The notes beneath the pieces were generated by a model. That model was not told the origin of the DNA, did not search any database, and worked only from the letters and a program-made list of their open reading frames with translations. Shown piece by piece: positions 1-8,589 of a DNA stretch of 64,000 nt. This DNA comes from an uncultured Collinsella sp. (GTDB lineage: Bacteria > Actinomycetota > Coriobacteriia > Coriobacteriales > Coriobacteriaceae): the NCBI GenBank assembly GCA_900542155.1, contig UQMD01000005.1, positions 26,830-90,829 on the forward strand. The letters run 5' to 3'. Numbering within the stretch: position 1 is the stretch's first letter; every line of letters begins with the position of its first letter. The position numbers and the translations under genes were made by a program.

Positions 1-1
1 G

Positions 2-643
2 AACGACTACCGCTGGTGGATGGACCGTCTGCGTCGCGCGTTCTCGCTCTACGACCGCGTGCGCCTGGACCACTTCCTGGGATTCCACAGCTACTTTAGC
101 ATTCCCGCAGGAAAGGCCTGCGCCGACGGTCGCTGGCTGGCGGGCCCGGGCAAGGACCTGTTCCAGACCGCCTACGACGAGCTGGGACCGCTCAATTTTA
201 TCGCGGAGGATCTGGGGTATCTGACGCCCGGTGTTCGCGCCATGGCTTCGACCTGTGGCTTCCCCGGTATGGATGTGCTTGAGTTTAGCGATTACGACGT
301 CCGCTGCGGCGTGCACCCCACGCCGGGCAAGATTCTGTACACCTCGACGCACGACACGTCGACACTCGCCGGTTGGTGCACGCGTTCCTTTGCAGGCGGC
401 GATGAGCCGAGCGGTGTTGAGGTGGCGGCCAAGCTGATGGGCGACGCACTGGCAAGCGACGCTCCGCTTGTGATGATGCCGCTGCAGGATGTACTGGGGC
501 TAGGCGACGATGCACGCATGAACGTACCGGGTGTCGCCACGGGCAACTGGACCTGGCAGGCCGATGAGGCCGACGTTGCGGCCGCCGAGGGCAAAACTGC
601 ACAGCTCCTGCGCAACACCCGTAGATTCTGGGGCGAAGCGTGA
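2..643 (+). CDS. malQ: 4-alpha-glucanotransferase, C-terminal part (5' truncated by window)
   Basis: C-terminal 213 residues of a GH77 amylomaltase, which transfers alpha-1,4-glucan segments between maltodextrins in cytoplasmic glycogen and maltose metabolism. The frame is open from the first bases of the window, so the start lies outside. The GH77 signature AEDLG (acid/base Glu) is near residue 69 of the fragment, and the second conserved acidic motif, THDTSTLAGW, near residue 116. The C-terminus (RRFWGEA) is a normal MalQ ending, so the gene is cut only by the window. A GC-rich hairpin follows the stop. Family assignment is secure; which maltodextrin operon it belongs to cannot be seen. Confidence 0.93.
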   Translation, partial: NDYRWWMDRLRRAFSLYDRVRLDHFLGFHSYFSIPAGKACADGRWLAGPGKDLFQTAYDELGPLNFIAEDLGYLTPGVRAMASTCGFPGMDVLEFSDYDVRCGVHPTPGKILYTSTHDTSTLAGWCTRSFAGGDEPSGVEVAAKLMGDALASDAPLVMMPLQDVLGLGDDARMNVPGVATGNWTWQADEADVAAAEGKTAQLLRNTRRFWGEA

Positions 644-687
644 TAAAACCCCCGATATAGGGTACAGTTACAGCTGTTTGAATTTAT

Positions 688-715
688 GCGGGCAGAGCGA
701 TCTGCCCGCTTTGTG
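688..715 (+). terminator. Probable intrinsic terminator of malQ
   Basis: An 8-bp perfect stem (GCGGGCAG / CTGCCCGC, 688-695 and 702-709) with a 6-nt loop is followed by a short, weak T-rich stretch. It lies between malQ and the next gene, 22 nt before that start codon, so it may attenuate rather than fully stop transcription. Confidence 0.55.
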
Positions 716-731
716 CTGAAAAGGAAGTATT

Positions 732-968
732 ATGGCGCGCTACGATTACAAGTGCTCGAGCTGCGGCAACGTGTTTGAGGTTGAGCATCCCATGTCCGAG
801 ACCCCCGAGGTCGTGTGTCCGAACTGCGGCGCTCCGGCGGCCAAGACGTTCTCGGCCAGCGGCATCAAGTTTGAGGGCAGCGGCTTCTACAACACTGATC
901 AGCGCAGTGGCGGCTCCAGCACCAGCGCCACCAGCGGCTGCTGCGCCAACTGCCCGCACAGCCACTAG
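732..968 (+). CDS. FmdB family zinc-ribbon regulatory protein
   Basis: A 78-residue small zinc-ribbon protein of the FmdB/CxxC_CxxC_SSSS type. The N-terminal YDYKCSSCGN and the following VCPNCGAP give the two CxxC pairs expected to bind one zinc. The Ser/Gly-rich C-terminus ends with two further cysteines and histidines (GCCANCPHSH), common in this family. An AAGGAAG ribosome binding site stands before the ATG. The role is poorly known; the family was named from putative regulators of formamide and amide use. It stands alone between two hairpins, so no operon partner suggests a specific job. Confidence 0.85.
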   Translation: MARYDYKCSSCGNVFEVEHPMSETPEVVCPNCGAPAAKTFSASGIKFEGSGFYNTDQRSGGSSTSATSGCCANCPHSH

Positions 969-974
969 AAACCA

Positions 975-1016
975 AGCAGCCCCGCGACCGAAACCGATCG
1001 CGGGGCTGCTTCTTTA
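975..1016 (+). terminator. Intrinsic terminator after the FmdB gene
   Basis: A strong 13-bp stem (AGCAGCCCCGCGA at 975-987, its complement at 998-1010) with a 10-nt loop is followed by TCTTTA. It lies 6 nt past the FmdB stop codon. Confidence 0.85.
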
Positions 1017-1036
1017 GCTACCCAGGTTTCCTTATG

Positions 1037-1103
1037 AGTTGCGGTGAAATAAGGACTGTTTGGCAGGTAGATGCCGCTATTCAATCCCTATTTCACCGCA
1101 ACT
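1037..1103 (+). repeat. Palindromic intergenic repeat, GTTGCGGTGAAATA family, copy 1
   Basis: Arms AGTTGCGGTGAAATAAGGA (1037-1055) and TCCCTATTTCACCGCAACT (1085-1103) are complementary apart from one position. Two more copies with the same arms and different loops lie at 17225-17309 and 25931-26029. It sits between convergent genes, just past the rsmB stop at 1110, so it may act as a 3' hairpin for both. No coding potential. Confidence 0.8.
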
Positions 1104-1109
1104 TAGTAA

Positions 1110-2510
1110 TTACTTATGGACCAGGCGGGCACAGAAGTGGCCGTCGTAGGAGTCGGCGTTTACCGGCACGCTTTGGAAAAGGCCACGATCGTTTTGACGG
1201 ACGGCTACCAGCTTCTTGGCCTGTGCGAAATCGGGCAGCTGCAGAATCTGGGCTTCGGAGAGCGGTGCCACGGAAAAGCCGGCGCCCTCGGGAGAAGCCA
1301 GGAAAGCATCCACGACCTGCGTGTTCTCTTCATCAAAAACCGAGCAGGTGGCATAGATAAGCTCACCGCCGGCAGCCACGCGCGCGGCTGCTTCCTTGAG
1401 CATCGTCAACTGCAGACGGGGAAGCTCGGTCGTAACGTCGTTCTCGGCCAGACGCCATGGAATCTCGGGATGACGGCGCATGGTGCCGGTGCCAGAGCAC
1501 GGCGCATCGATAAACACCGTGTCGAACAGGGCAGGCTCGCCAAGCATCGCATCAAACGAAGTGAGCACCTCATTGAGCTCGCAGGCATCGCCCGACACCG
1601 TACGAACACCAGAGATACCCGCCTTGTGCAGGCGCGCGAGATTCTGATCGCACTTACGATCGTGCAGATCGAGCGCAGTATGCTGACGCTCGTACCCGGC
1701 ACGCTTGGCCTGGCACATCATCACATAGGTCTTGGTGCCGCGGCCGGCACCAATCTCCAGGCAACGACCGGGACGTGTCGCGGCAGTAGCGATAAGCTGA
1801 GCGTTGAGGTCCGAGGCAACCGCGGCAGCACACTCAAACACGCCCGATGCAACCGTGACCTGCGCATCGACCGGAGCATGGCAGCCCGGGAAGACGGGCG
1901 CAACGAGCTGCGAGATATACGGGTCGGGTTTGGTCGCAAACGCGTTCTCATGCAGGGCCAGCGGCGCGGGGGCCAGATTGCCGGCGAAGTTCAGCGCGCC
2001 CTCGGGCGTATCGAACGAGGCAATAATTCGAGCGCACAGCCAGCGCGGCAGACCCATCAGGCGCGACAGACGAACCAAGCGTCGCTCAGACTCACCCACA
2101 TCGGACGCAGTAGCAAAGTCCTCAACGTTGTCCGCAACCTTGTGCAGCACCGCGTTAGCCAAGCCCGCGGCAGACTTAGCACCGCTGCGCACCAGTTCAA
2201 CACCCTGGCTCACGGCAACGCGGCCAGGCGTATGCAGATAAAGCATCTCGAAGGCCGAGATGCGAAGCGCCATGCGAACGCGCGGTGCGACCTTTTTGGG
2301 CTTATCCAAAAACTGATCGAGCAACTCATCCAAAATGCCCTGCGTGGCGGCAACACCAAGCGCCAAACGCGCGGCAAAAGCGGAATCGCGCTGGTCAATG
2401 GCCTTGGCGGAAGCACGAGAAGACAACACGTCGCGTGCGTACATACCGCGGCGATCGGCCTCCATCAACACATCGAGCGCAAGCTTGCGCGCGGGAGACA
2501 ACTTGCTCAT
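1110..2510 (-). CDS. rsmB: 16S rRNA (cytosine-C5) methyltransferase, RsmB/Sun type
   Basis: A 466-residue protein with an N-terminal NusB-like RNA-binding domain (about residues 1-140) and a C-terminal SAM-dependent methyltransferase domain. This is the RsmB layout; RsmB makes m5C967 in 16S rRNA. The two catalytic cysteines are visible in DAPCSGTGTMRRHPE and YATCSVFDEEN, and the SAM-binding loop in LEIGAGRGTKT. The ATG at 2510 was chosen over one five codons upstream because it overlaps the fmt stop codon by 4 bp (ATGA), indicating translational coupling. Last gene of the def-fmt-rsmB group, ending beside an intergenic palindrome. Confidence 0.92.
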   Translation of the reverse strand: MSKLSPARKLALDVLMEADRRGMYARDVLSSRASAKAIDQRDSAFAARLALGVAATQGILDELLDQFLDKPKKVAPRVRMALRISAFEMLYLHTPGRVAVSQGVELVRSGAKSAAGLANAVLHKVADNVEDFATASDVGESERRLVRLSRLMGLPRWLCARIIASFDTPEGALNFAGNLAPAPLALHENAFATKPDPYISQLVAPVFPGCHAPVDAQVTVASGVFECAAAVASDLNAQLIATAATRPGRCLEIGAGRGTKTYVMMCQAKRAGYERQHTALDLHDRKCDQNLARLHKAGISGVRTVSGDACELNEVLTSFDAMLGEPALFDTVFIDAPCSGTGTMRRHPEIPWRLAENDVTTELPRLQLTMLKEAAARVAAGGELIYATCSVFDEENTQVVDAFLASPEGAGFSVAPLSEAQILQLPDFAQAKKLVAVRQNDRGLFQSVPVNADSYDGHFCARLVHK

Positions 2511-3427
2511 GACAGTACACCCCACCTAAGTTCGGCACCCTGCAGGCCGGCAGCCCAGGCAGAAGCAGCCATGGCACGCTTGCCATCGGGCTTAACCTCA
2601 AGCAGCTCAACCGCGCCATCGGAAAGGCCCAGGTAAACACGCTTGCTCTTAACGGCAACAGCGCCCTCGCCAAGCAACACGTCGGCCGGCGCAGCATCGA
2701 GCATACGCACGGTCTTGCCGGCAATCACGCAACGAGCAGGCGCGGTATCGGACGATGCCAACACATGGCGCACGCAATCGAGCGCCGCCATCTGCGGATC
2801 CAGACGCATCTCCTGCTTGGAAATCTTGGCGGCATGGGTAACAAGCGACTCATCCTGCTCAGTCCAAACAGCCGAGCCATCGGCAAGCGACGGCAGTGTA
2901 TCGGCAAGCAACTTACCGCCAAGCTCACCAAGCTCCATGGTCAGTGCCTCGGCATGCTTACCGGCAACCGGCGTAGAGGCCTGCGCACAATAAGCGCCCG
3001 TATCCACGCCATGCCCAATGCGCATAATGGAAACGCCAGCAACCTCATCACCAGCAAGAATGGCACGCTGAATGGGAGCAGCCCCACGCCAACGAGGCAG
3101 CAGCGAAGCATGAACATTCACAATACCAAGCGGCGCCATATGCAGCACCTCATCAGGCAAAATGCAGCCATAGGCAGCCACACAGATAATATCGGCATCG
3201 GCAGCCTGGAGCACCTCAACAACCTCGGGCGTCATACGATTGGCCTCAACAACCGGCAGGCCAAGCTCAAGCGCCTTGGCCTTAACAGGAGACGGCTCAA
3301 GCTTCTTACCACGCCCACGAACAGCATCGGGACGAGTAATAACAAGCGCAATCTCGTTCCCAGCCTCAACAAGCGAAGTCAGCGAAGGCACCGCAAAATC
3401 AGGCGTACCCATAAACACAATACGCAT
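2507..3427 (-). CDS. fmt: Methionyl-tRNA formyltransferase
   Basis: A 306-residue enzyme that formylates initiator Met-tRNA from 10-formyl-tetrahydrofolate. The N-terminal Rossmann domain begins RIVFMGTPDFAVPSL. The folate-site and catalytic signature HASLLPRWRGAAPIQ is near residue 110, followed by HGVDTGAY, and a C-terminal OB-like domain closes the chain at the usual length. It follows def on the same strand, a classic pairing because Def removes the formyl group Fmt adds. It overlaps rsmB by 4 bp. The 323-nt gap to def holds a large inverted repeat, so co-transcription with def may be attenuated. Confidence 0.96.
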   Translation of the reverse strand: MRIVFMGTPDFAVPSLTSLVEAGNEIALVITRPDAVRGRGKKLEPSPVKAKALELGLPVVEANRMTPEVVEVLQAADADIICVAAYGCILPDEVLHMAPLGIVNVHASLLPRWRGAAPIQRAILAGDEVAGVSIMRIGHGVDTGAYCAQASTPVAGKHAEALTMELGELGGKLLADTLPSLADGSAVWTEQDESLVTHAAKISKQEMRLDPQMAALDCVRHVLASSDTAPARCVIAGKTVRMLDAAPADVLLGEGAVAVKSKRVYLGLSDGAVELLEVKPDGKRAMAASAWAAGLQGAELRWGVLS

Positions 3428-3646
3428 AAAAGATGGTCTCCTCTCAATAACGAGCCGAGACGGCTACAAAAAGAAGCGCTCTAGGCCGCAAACGCACCCA
3501 GCCGCAAGAACAGTTCAACAAAGACAAATATACCCAAAAACAAAGAAAGAGCCGCATAAAAGCAGCCCTCCCAACAAAGCAATTATCAGCGAAGACGCCC
3601 CTCCCTGGCCCGACGGCACCCAGGCGAGACAAGCAGCGTCAACGTA
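3428..3646. other. Intergenic stretch, no gene seen
   Basis: Between the fmt start and the inverted repeat at 3647. The part next to fmt holds its GAGAGGAG ribosome binding site. The rest has no long frame on either strand with a plausible start and no convincing terminator. A promoter for fmt-rsmB may lie here, but no clear -35/-10 pair was found. Confidence 0.5.
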
Positions 3647-3742
3647 GTCCCCGGGGCGCCCGCCTATATCGTCCCGCGCGCAGTTTCGCAGCGCAGCGAG
3701 AATGTTTGAGCACGGGATGATATAGGCGGGCGCCCCGGGGAC
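3647..3742. repeat. Large inverted repeat between def and fmt
   Basis: Perfect 23-bp arms (3647-3669 and 3720-3742; arm begins GTCCCCGGGGCGCCC) surround a 50-nt interior containing GCGCAGCGAGAATG. The arms are extremely GC-rich and would form a very stable hairpin in RNA from either strand. It begins 8 nt past the def stop (minus strand), so it could protect or terminate the def transcript, but there is no T-tract. No coding potential. Confidence 0.8.
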
Positions 3743-3750
3743 GGACAAAC

Positions 3751-4287
3751 CTACTCCGTCTCGCCCGGTCGAGCGCCGCGGGCCAGGGCGTCCTGGTACT
3801 CCTTGACTGCCTTGATGCGCTGCATCGGCTTGAGTCGCTCGAACATGGTGTTGCCGTGCAGGTGATCGATCTCGTGCTGCAGGCACACGCAGAACAGGTC
3901 GCCCGTTGCTTCATAGCGAATCAGGTTGGCATCCAAGTCGTACGCCTCGACGACGACATGATCGGGACGCTCGATCTCGCAGCTAATGCCGGGAATGGAC
4001 AGGCAGCCCTCGCTATACGGCACCAGATGGTCGCTCTGCTCAACAATGACAGGGTTGATAAGCACGTACGGGTCATAGTCGTTCTTATCGGTATAGTCGC
4101 AGTCGATGGTAACGAGCTGAATAAGCTCACCGATCTGCGGGGCAGCCAGGCCACAGCCGCCGTTGTCGAACATCATCTTCTTCATCTTCTCGGCAAGTGC
4201 CTCGATCGCCGGGGTGATCTCCTCGATGACGGCGCACTCCTGGCGCAGACGAGGGTCGGGCGACAGTACGATTCCGTTGGCTTCCAT
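3751..4287 (-). CDS. def: Peptide deformylase
   Basis: A 178-residue metallohydrolase that removes the N-formyl group from nascent proteins. All three family motifs are present: GCGLAAPQIG near residue 45, EGCLSIPG near residue 92 (metal-ligand Cys) and QHEIDHLHG near residue 136 (two metal-ligand His and the catalytic Glu). The ATG at 4287 was preferred over 4293 because a GAAAGGA ribosome binding site sits at normal distance from it and touches the upstream ATG. Follows priA by 18 nt and is probably co-transcribed. Confidence 0.96.
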   Translation of the reverse strand: MEANGIVLSPDPRLRQECAVIEEITPAIEALAEKMKKMMFDNGGCGLAAPQIGELIQLVTIDCDYTDKNDYDPYVLINPVIVEQSDHLVPYSEGCLSIPGISCEIERPDHVVVEAYDLDANLIRYEATGDLFCVCLQHEIDHLHGNTMFERLKPMQRIKAVKEYQDALARGARPGETE

Positions 4288-4305
4288 GACCATCCTTTCG
4301 GGTTG

Positions 4306-6759
4306 TTACATCAAATCATAGGCGTCGACGTCAACGCTCACGCTCACGCCGCGCACGGAGCCTACCTCTTTAAGGCAGGCGTCGATATCATCAGAGACAT
4401 GGTACCCTACCGGCGACTTCACAAGCAGATGGAAGCGGTAACGGTCCTTGGCTCTCTCGATTACACACGAAGCAGGGCCCAGTACCTGCGGCACGGCGCT
4501 CCCCGCCCGCAAAAAGTCAGGCGCGGCGGCATGCCAGCGACGCTTGAGGAGCTTCGCGATGCGCCCGATATAGTCTCGCGCGTCATCCGCGTTCGTCGAC
4601 CATACCAAGATGTTGGCCAGGCGCACGAACGGCGGGTACAGCGCGTCGCGGCGCTGGTCCAGATCGTAGTCGGTAAAGATCGAGCGGTCGTGCTCGGCGA
4701 CGGCGCGAATGACCGGGTCCTCGGGCAGGTAGGTCTGGATGATAACCTCACCGGGGCGATCGCCGCGTCCGGCACGGCCCGCGACCTGCTCCAGCAAATC
4801 GTAGGCGCGCTCCCCCGCTCTAAAATCAGGCAGCTTCAAGGCAAAGTCGGCATTGACCACGCCCACAAGCGTGACCTCGGGAAAGTCGAGGCCTTTGGCG
4901 ATCATCTGGGTACCCAGCAGCACCGCGCAATCGACGGCATCGAACTGCTCGAGCAACTTTTTGTGTGCGTCCTTGCCGCGCGTGGAATCGGCGTCCATGC
5001 GAATGATGGCGACGTCGTCGGGCAGCATCTGGTGCAGTGCGTCCTCGATCTGCTGCGTGCCCAGCCCCATTTTTGCAAGGTATCGGCTGCCGCATTTGGG
5101 ACAACGACTCGTGGGCGCCGGATAGGGTTGCACACGCCAGGACGACCCGCAGGTGTGGCACTGCAGCGTATGGGTGCGCTCGTGATACGTGAGCGCGGTG
5201 GAACAGTGATTGCAGGTGGGGACGCAGCCGCACTCGCGGCACATAAGGAACGGCGCAAAGCCGCGACGGTTGTGCAGCAGCACGGCCTTCTCGCGGCGCT
5301 CGACTACGCGCTCCAGGCCTTCCATCAGCGGTTTTGAGAACATGGAGCGGCTGCCGTGCGAAAACTCGCGGCGCAGGTCGGCAATGCGGACCGTGGGCAG
5401 CACGGCATTTCCCGGGCGCTCAGGCATCTCGACGCGCGTCCAGGTGGCGCCGCCGTACGTGCCGCGGCGGCAGCGATCGAGGGCCTCCGCAGAAGGTGTG
5501 GCCGAGCCCAGCACGAGCGGGCAGCGATAGCGGCGCGCCATCTCGGCAGCCACCTCGCGCGCATGGTAGCGCGGGCTGGAGCCCTGCTTGTAGCTGGTCT
5601 CGTGCTCCTCGTCGATGATGATAAGACCCAAGTCGCTGAGCGGGCAAAAGAGCGCCGAGCGGGCGCCCACGACCACACGCGCGGCACCGCTGGCGACCAT
5701 ATCCCACTGGTCCAGGCGCTCGCCAGCAGAAAGTCGCGAATGGAACACGGCAACCGTCTCGCCAAAGCGCGAACGGAAGCGGCCGACGGTCTGGGCCGTC
5801 AGCGAAATCTCGGGCACGAGCACGCATGCCGAACGGCCGGCCGCCAGCACGCGCTCAATCGCCGAGAGGTAGACCTCGGTTTTGCCGGAACCGGTAACGC
5901 CATCGACAAGGACTACGTCGCCGTGGGCGTCAAGGCGGGCACGCTCAATCTGCGCGAGGGCCTGCTGCTGGCCGTTGGTAAGCGAGACCGGCGCTTTGCC
6001 GCTCGCGGAGGACAGCGTGGTCTGCTCGCTACAGCCACGCCACGCCCGGCGCTCCTCCACCACCACGACGCCGCGTTTTTCGAGCGCCTTGATGGTCGCC
6101 GACATGCTGTTGTAGAGCAGGTTGAGGTCGCGCGTCGTGACCGGGCCGCATTGGAGCGCCTCAATGAGCTGACGCTGGCGGACCGCGGTCTTGGGCGGCG
6201 TGTAGTCGAAACCCTCGGGCGTGAGCATGACCCAACGGTTTTGGATGGGTTTGACGGCGGGGCGCTCAACGGTCCACACGCCGTCATCGACCTTGACCAC
6301 GCGCGGGCTTCCGCCCGGGGGCAAGAACAGGCGCAGGCACTCGGAAAGCGTCGCGACGTACTCGCGGCTCATCCAACGTGCGATACGGGCGGACTCGGCG
6401 GTAAAGAGCGGCTTGCTGAGGATAGCCTCGATAGGTTTGATGCGCGCGGGATCGAGAGCGTCGTTACCTTGCAGGTTGGCAAGCTCGGGCGCAATGTCGA
6501 CGATGTAGCCTGCGGCCGCACGGTTGCCAAAATGAACCAGGACCGTCGATCCGACCTGGGCATCGTTGGCGAGCGACTGCGGAATGCCGTAGGCGAATGG
6601 CTCGGAGAGCACACGGGCGGGAATGTCCAGGACCACGCTCGCGTAGGCGACGACGGGCTCGGATACGGGCTCGGGCTGCGCCGGGGCGGCGACGGGGGCC
6701 GCGGACTTCGGAGCTTCCTCCGGTTCCGGCGAACCAAACAGTGACAGTTGCTCGGCCAT
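4306..6759 (-). CDS. priA: Primosomal protein N', replication restart helicase PriA
   Basis: An 817-residue 3'-to-5' superfamily 2 helicase that reloads the replisome at stalled forks. Visible are the PriA 3'-DNA-binding domain, Walker A in VTGSGKTEVY, Walker B DEEH followed by ETSYKQ, and the helicase zinc-binding insertion with paired cysteines (CRECGC, CNHC, CHTCG, CPKCG). The first residues, MAEQLSLFG, contain a consensus beta-clamp-binding pentapeptide (QLSLF), unusual for PriA. The start at 6759 is chosen because upstream codons are not family-like; GGGAGG lies upstream and an ATG at 6777 is the alternative. A terminator after gltX separates it from the upstream gene. Confidence 0.94.
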   Translation of the reverse strand: MAEQLSLFGSPEPEEAPKSAAPVAAPAQPEPVSEPVVAYASVVLDIPARVLSEPFAYGIPQSLANDAQVGSTVLVHFGNRAAAGYIVDIAPELANLQGNDALDPARIKPIEAILSKPLFTAESARIARWMSREYVATLSECLRLFLPPGGSPRVVKVDDGVWTVERPAVKPIQNRWVMLTPEGFDYTPPKTAVRQRQLIEALQCGPVTTRDLNLLYNSMSATIKALEKRGVVVVEERRAWRGCSEQTTLSSASGKAPVSLTNGQQQALAQIERARLDAHGDVVLVDGVTGSGKTEVYLSAIERVLAAGRSACVLVPEISLTAQTVGRFRSRFGETVAVFHSRLSAGERLDQWDMVASGAARVVVGARSALFCPLSDLGLIIIDEEHETSYKQGSSPRYHAREVAAEMARRYRCPLVLGSATPSAEALDRCRRGTYGGATWTRVEMPERPGNAVLPTVRIADLRREFSHGSRSMFSKPLMEGLERVVERREKAVLLHNRRGFAPFLMCRECGCVPTCNHCSTALTYHERTHTLQCHTCGSSWRVQPYPAPTSRCPKCGSRYLAKMGLGTQQIEDALHQMLPDDVAIIRMDADSTRGKDAHKKLLEQFDAVDCAVLLGTQMIAKGLDFPEVTLVGVVNADFALKLPDFRAGERAYDLLEQVAGRAGRGDRPGEVIIQTYLPEDPVIRAVAEHDRSIFTDYDLDQRRDALYPPFVRLANILVWSTNADDARDYIGRIAKLLKRRWHAAAPDFLRAGSAVPQVLGPASCVIERAKDRYRFHLLVKSPVGYHVSDDIDACLKEVGSVRGVSVSVDVDAYDLM

Positions 6760-6790
6760 GGTCTCTGTACCTCCCATCCCATACGTCTTT

Positions 6791-6824
6791 AGAAACAAGA
6801 GCCCCGCTCGGGTGAGCGGGGCTC
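6791..6824 (-). terminator. Intrinsic terminator of gltX
   Basis: Read on the minus strand: GAGCCCCGCTC, a 4-nt loop, GAGCGGGGCTC (6824-6799), then TTGTTTCT. An 11-bp perfect stem between the gltX stop and the priA start. Confidence 0.85.
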
Positions 6825-6847
6825 GGATACATGCGTTTACGCGGCTG

Positions 6848-8323
6848 CTACAGCGCCATCGTGCGGGCGCGGTCGATGCGCGCCAGGCAGTCGTCGCGGC
6901 CGACGAGCGCCATGGTCTCACCCAGCGGGGGGCTCACCATGTTGCCGCAGACGGCGACGCGCACAGCCTGGAAGACAACACGCTTCTTGAGGTCCATCTG
7001 CTCGGGCAGCGGCTCAAGCGCGGCGTCGATGTTGGCAGCCGTCCACTCGTCCACGCCCTCGAGCGCGGCCTTGGCGGCATCCAGAATGGCACCCATGCCT
7101 TCCTTGGCCAGGCCCTTGTTGACGGATTTCTCGTCATACTCGACCGTCTCGGCCGTGGCAAAGATGGGGGCGGCGACGGTAACGGCGTCGGCCGGCATTT
7201 TGGTGCGCGGCTTGACAATGGCAGCGAGCGCGTCGATCCAGTCCTCGCCGTACTCGACGTTGCCCTCGATGAGACCTGCCTCGTGCAGTTCGGGGACCAT
7301 GATCTCGTCGGCAAACTGGGCGTCGGACATACCGTTGATGTACTCGGCGTTGACCCAATCGAGCTTCTTAGGGTCGAAGGTCGCGGGGTTCTTGGAGATG
7401 CGATCGAGCGAGAACTTGCTAGCCAGGACGTCGCGCGGGATGATCGTGGTCTCGCCGTCGAGCGACCAACCGAGCAGCGCCAGGTAGTTGACGAAGGCAT
7501 CGGACAGGTAGCCGGCGTCGCGGTACTCCTCCACCGAGGTGGCGCCGTGGCGCTTGGAGAGCTTCTTGCCGTCAGCGCCCAGAATCATGGAGATGTGGGC
7601 GAACGTGGGCACGGGCGCGCCGAGGGCCTCGTAGACCATGACCTGGCGCGGGGTGTTGGACAGGTGATCGTCGCCGCGGATGACGTGGGTGATCTTCATC
7701 ATGGCGTCGTCGACGACGGTCGCGAAGTTGTACGTGGGCGTGCCGTCGGAGCGGAAGATGACAAAGTCGTCGAGCTCCTTGGCATCGAAGGTCACCTCGC
7801 CGTGGACGGCGTCGTGGATGACGACGTCGCCGCGGTCCTCGGGCACCTTGATGCGCAGGACGTAGGACTCGCCGGCCTCGATGCGGCGACGGGCCTCCTC
7901 GGGATCAAGATCGCGGCAGCGACGCTGATAGCCCTGGAAGGGGTCCTTGCGCTCCTGCGCGGCCTTACGGTCGGCGTCGAGCTGCTCCTTGGTGCAGAAG
8001 CAGGGATAGGCCTTGCCCTCGTCCCAAAGCTTCTGGGCGGCCTGCTTGTACAGGTCCAGGCGCTCGGTCTGGGCGTAGGGGCCATAGTCGCCGCCCACCT
8101 CGGGACCCTCGTCCCAGTCCAGGCCAAGCCAAAGCATGGCGCGCAGAATGATCTGCGTGTTCTCGTCGGTGGAACGGGTGGGGTCGGTGTCGTCGATGCG
8201 CAGGATGAACGTGCCGCCGTTTGCGCGGGCGAAAGCCCAGTTATAGATAGCGGTGCGGGCGCCGCCAATGTGCAGCTTGCCCGTGGGTGAGGGTGCAAAG
8301 CGGACGCGAACGTCTGATGCCAT
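6848..8323 (-). CDS. gltX: Glutamyl-tRNA synthetase
   Basis: A 491-residue class I aminoacyl-tRNA synthetase charging tRNA-Glu, whose CTC isoacceptor gene is also in this window. The HIGH-type motif is in PSPTGKLHIGG at the N-terminus, and the KMSKS-type loop is KLSKRHG near residue 250, the usual form for GluRS. Length is normal. The ATG at 8323 has GAGGAGAT just upstream; the frame extends further 5' but that part is not GluRS-like. A single-gene unit ending in a terminator. Whether it also charges tRNA-Gln (non-discriminating type) cannot be told from here. Confidence 0.96.
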   Translation of the reverse strand: MASDVRVRFAPSPTGKLHIGGARTAIYNWAFARANGGTFILRIDDTDPTRSTDENTQIILRAMLWLGLDWDEGPEVGGDYGPYAQTERLDLYKQAAQKLWDEGKAYPCFCTKEQLDADRKAAQERKDPFQGYQRRCRDLDPEEARRRIEAGESYVLRIKVPEDRGDVVIHDAVHGEVTFDAKELDDFVIFRSDGTPTYNFATVVDDAMMKITHVIRGDDHLSNTPRQVMVYEALGAPVPTFAHISMILGADGKKLSKRHGATSVEEYRDAGYLSDAFVNYLALLGWSLDGETTIIPRDVLASKFSLDRISKNPATFDPKKLDWVNAEYINGMSDAQFADEIMVPELHEAGLIEGNVEYGEDWIDALAAIVKPRTKMPADAVTVAAPIFATAETVEYDEKSVNKGLAKEGMGAILDAAKAALEGVDEWTAANIDAALEPLPEQMDLKKRVVFQAVRVAVCGNMVSPPLGETMALVGRDDCLARIDRARTMAL

Positions 8324-8403
8324 GGATATCTCCTCGATTGCAGGATGGATGTCTAACCGCACCAGTATAAAGCAACAATGCAACCTCCGCACAAAGGGCA
8401 CCG

Positions 8404-8484
8404 ACCCACTCATTGGGGACAGACTTAAATGACCACCCAATAAGCACCCGACTGGTCATTTAAGTCTGTCCCCAATGAGTGGGT
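8404..8484. repeat. Long perfect palindrome with GGGGACAG / CTGTCCCC ends
   Basis: Two perfectly complementary 32-nt arms (8404-8435 and 8453-8484) around a 17-nt loop. Each arm holds GGGGACAGACTTAAATGACC or its complement. The GGGGACAG motif is widespread in REP-like elements mobilised by RAYT transposases (family knowledge); no such transposase is in the window. It lies between the divergent genes gltX and metK, where a terminator is not expected, so insertion is the more natural explanation. Confidence 0.85.
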
Positions 8485-8589
8485 GCGGAAAGGGTGTGAA
8501 TATTCGATTAACGCGATATGATGTGCCCTTGTATATAGAGCTCGGCGGAATGGTAACGGTCGCCGGGACACGTTTTTGAAAGGACAATC

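Noticed and set aside
8485..8589. Possible SAM riboswitch before metK
   Set aside because: Only a short GGCG/CGCC hairpin is present; none of the known SAM riboswitch cores could be laid out and the leader is too short for SAM-I.
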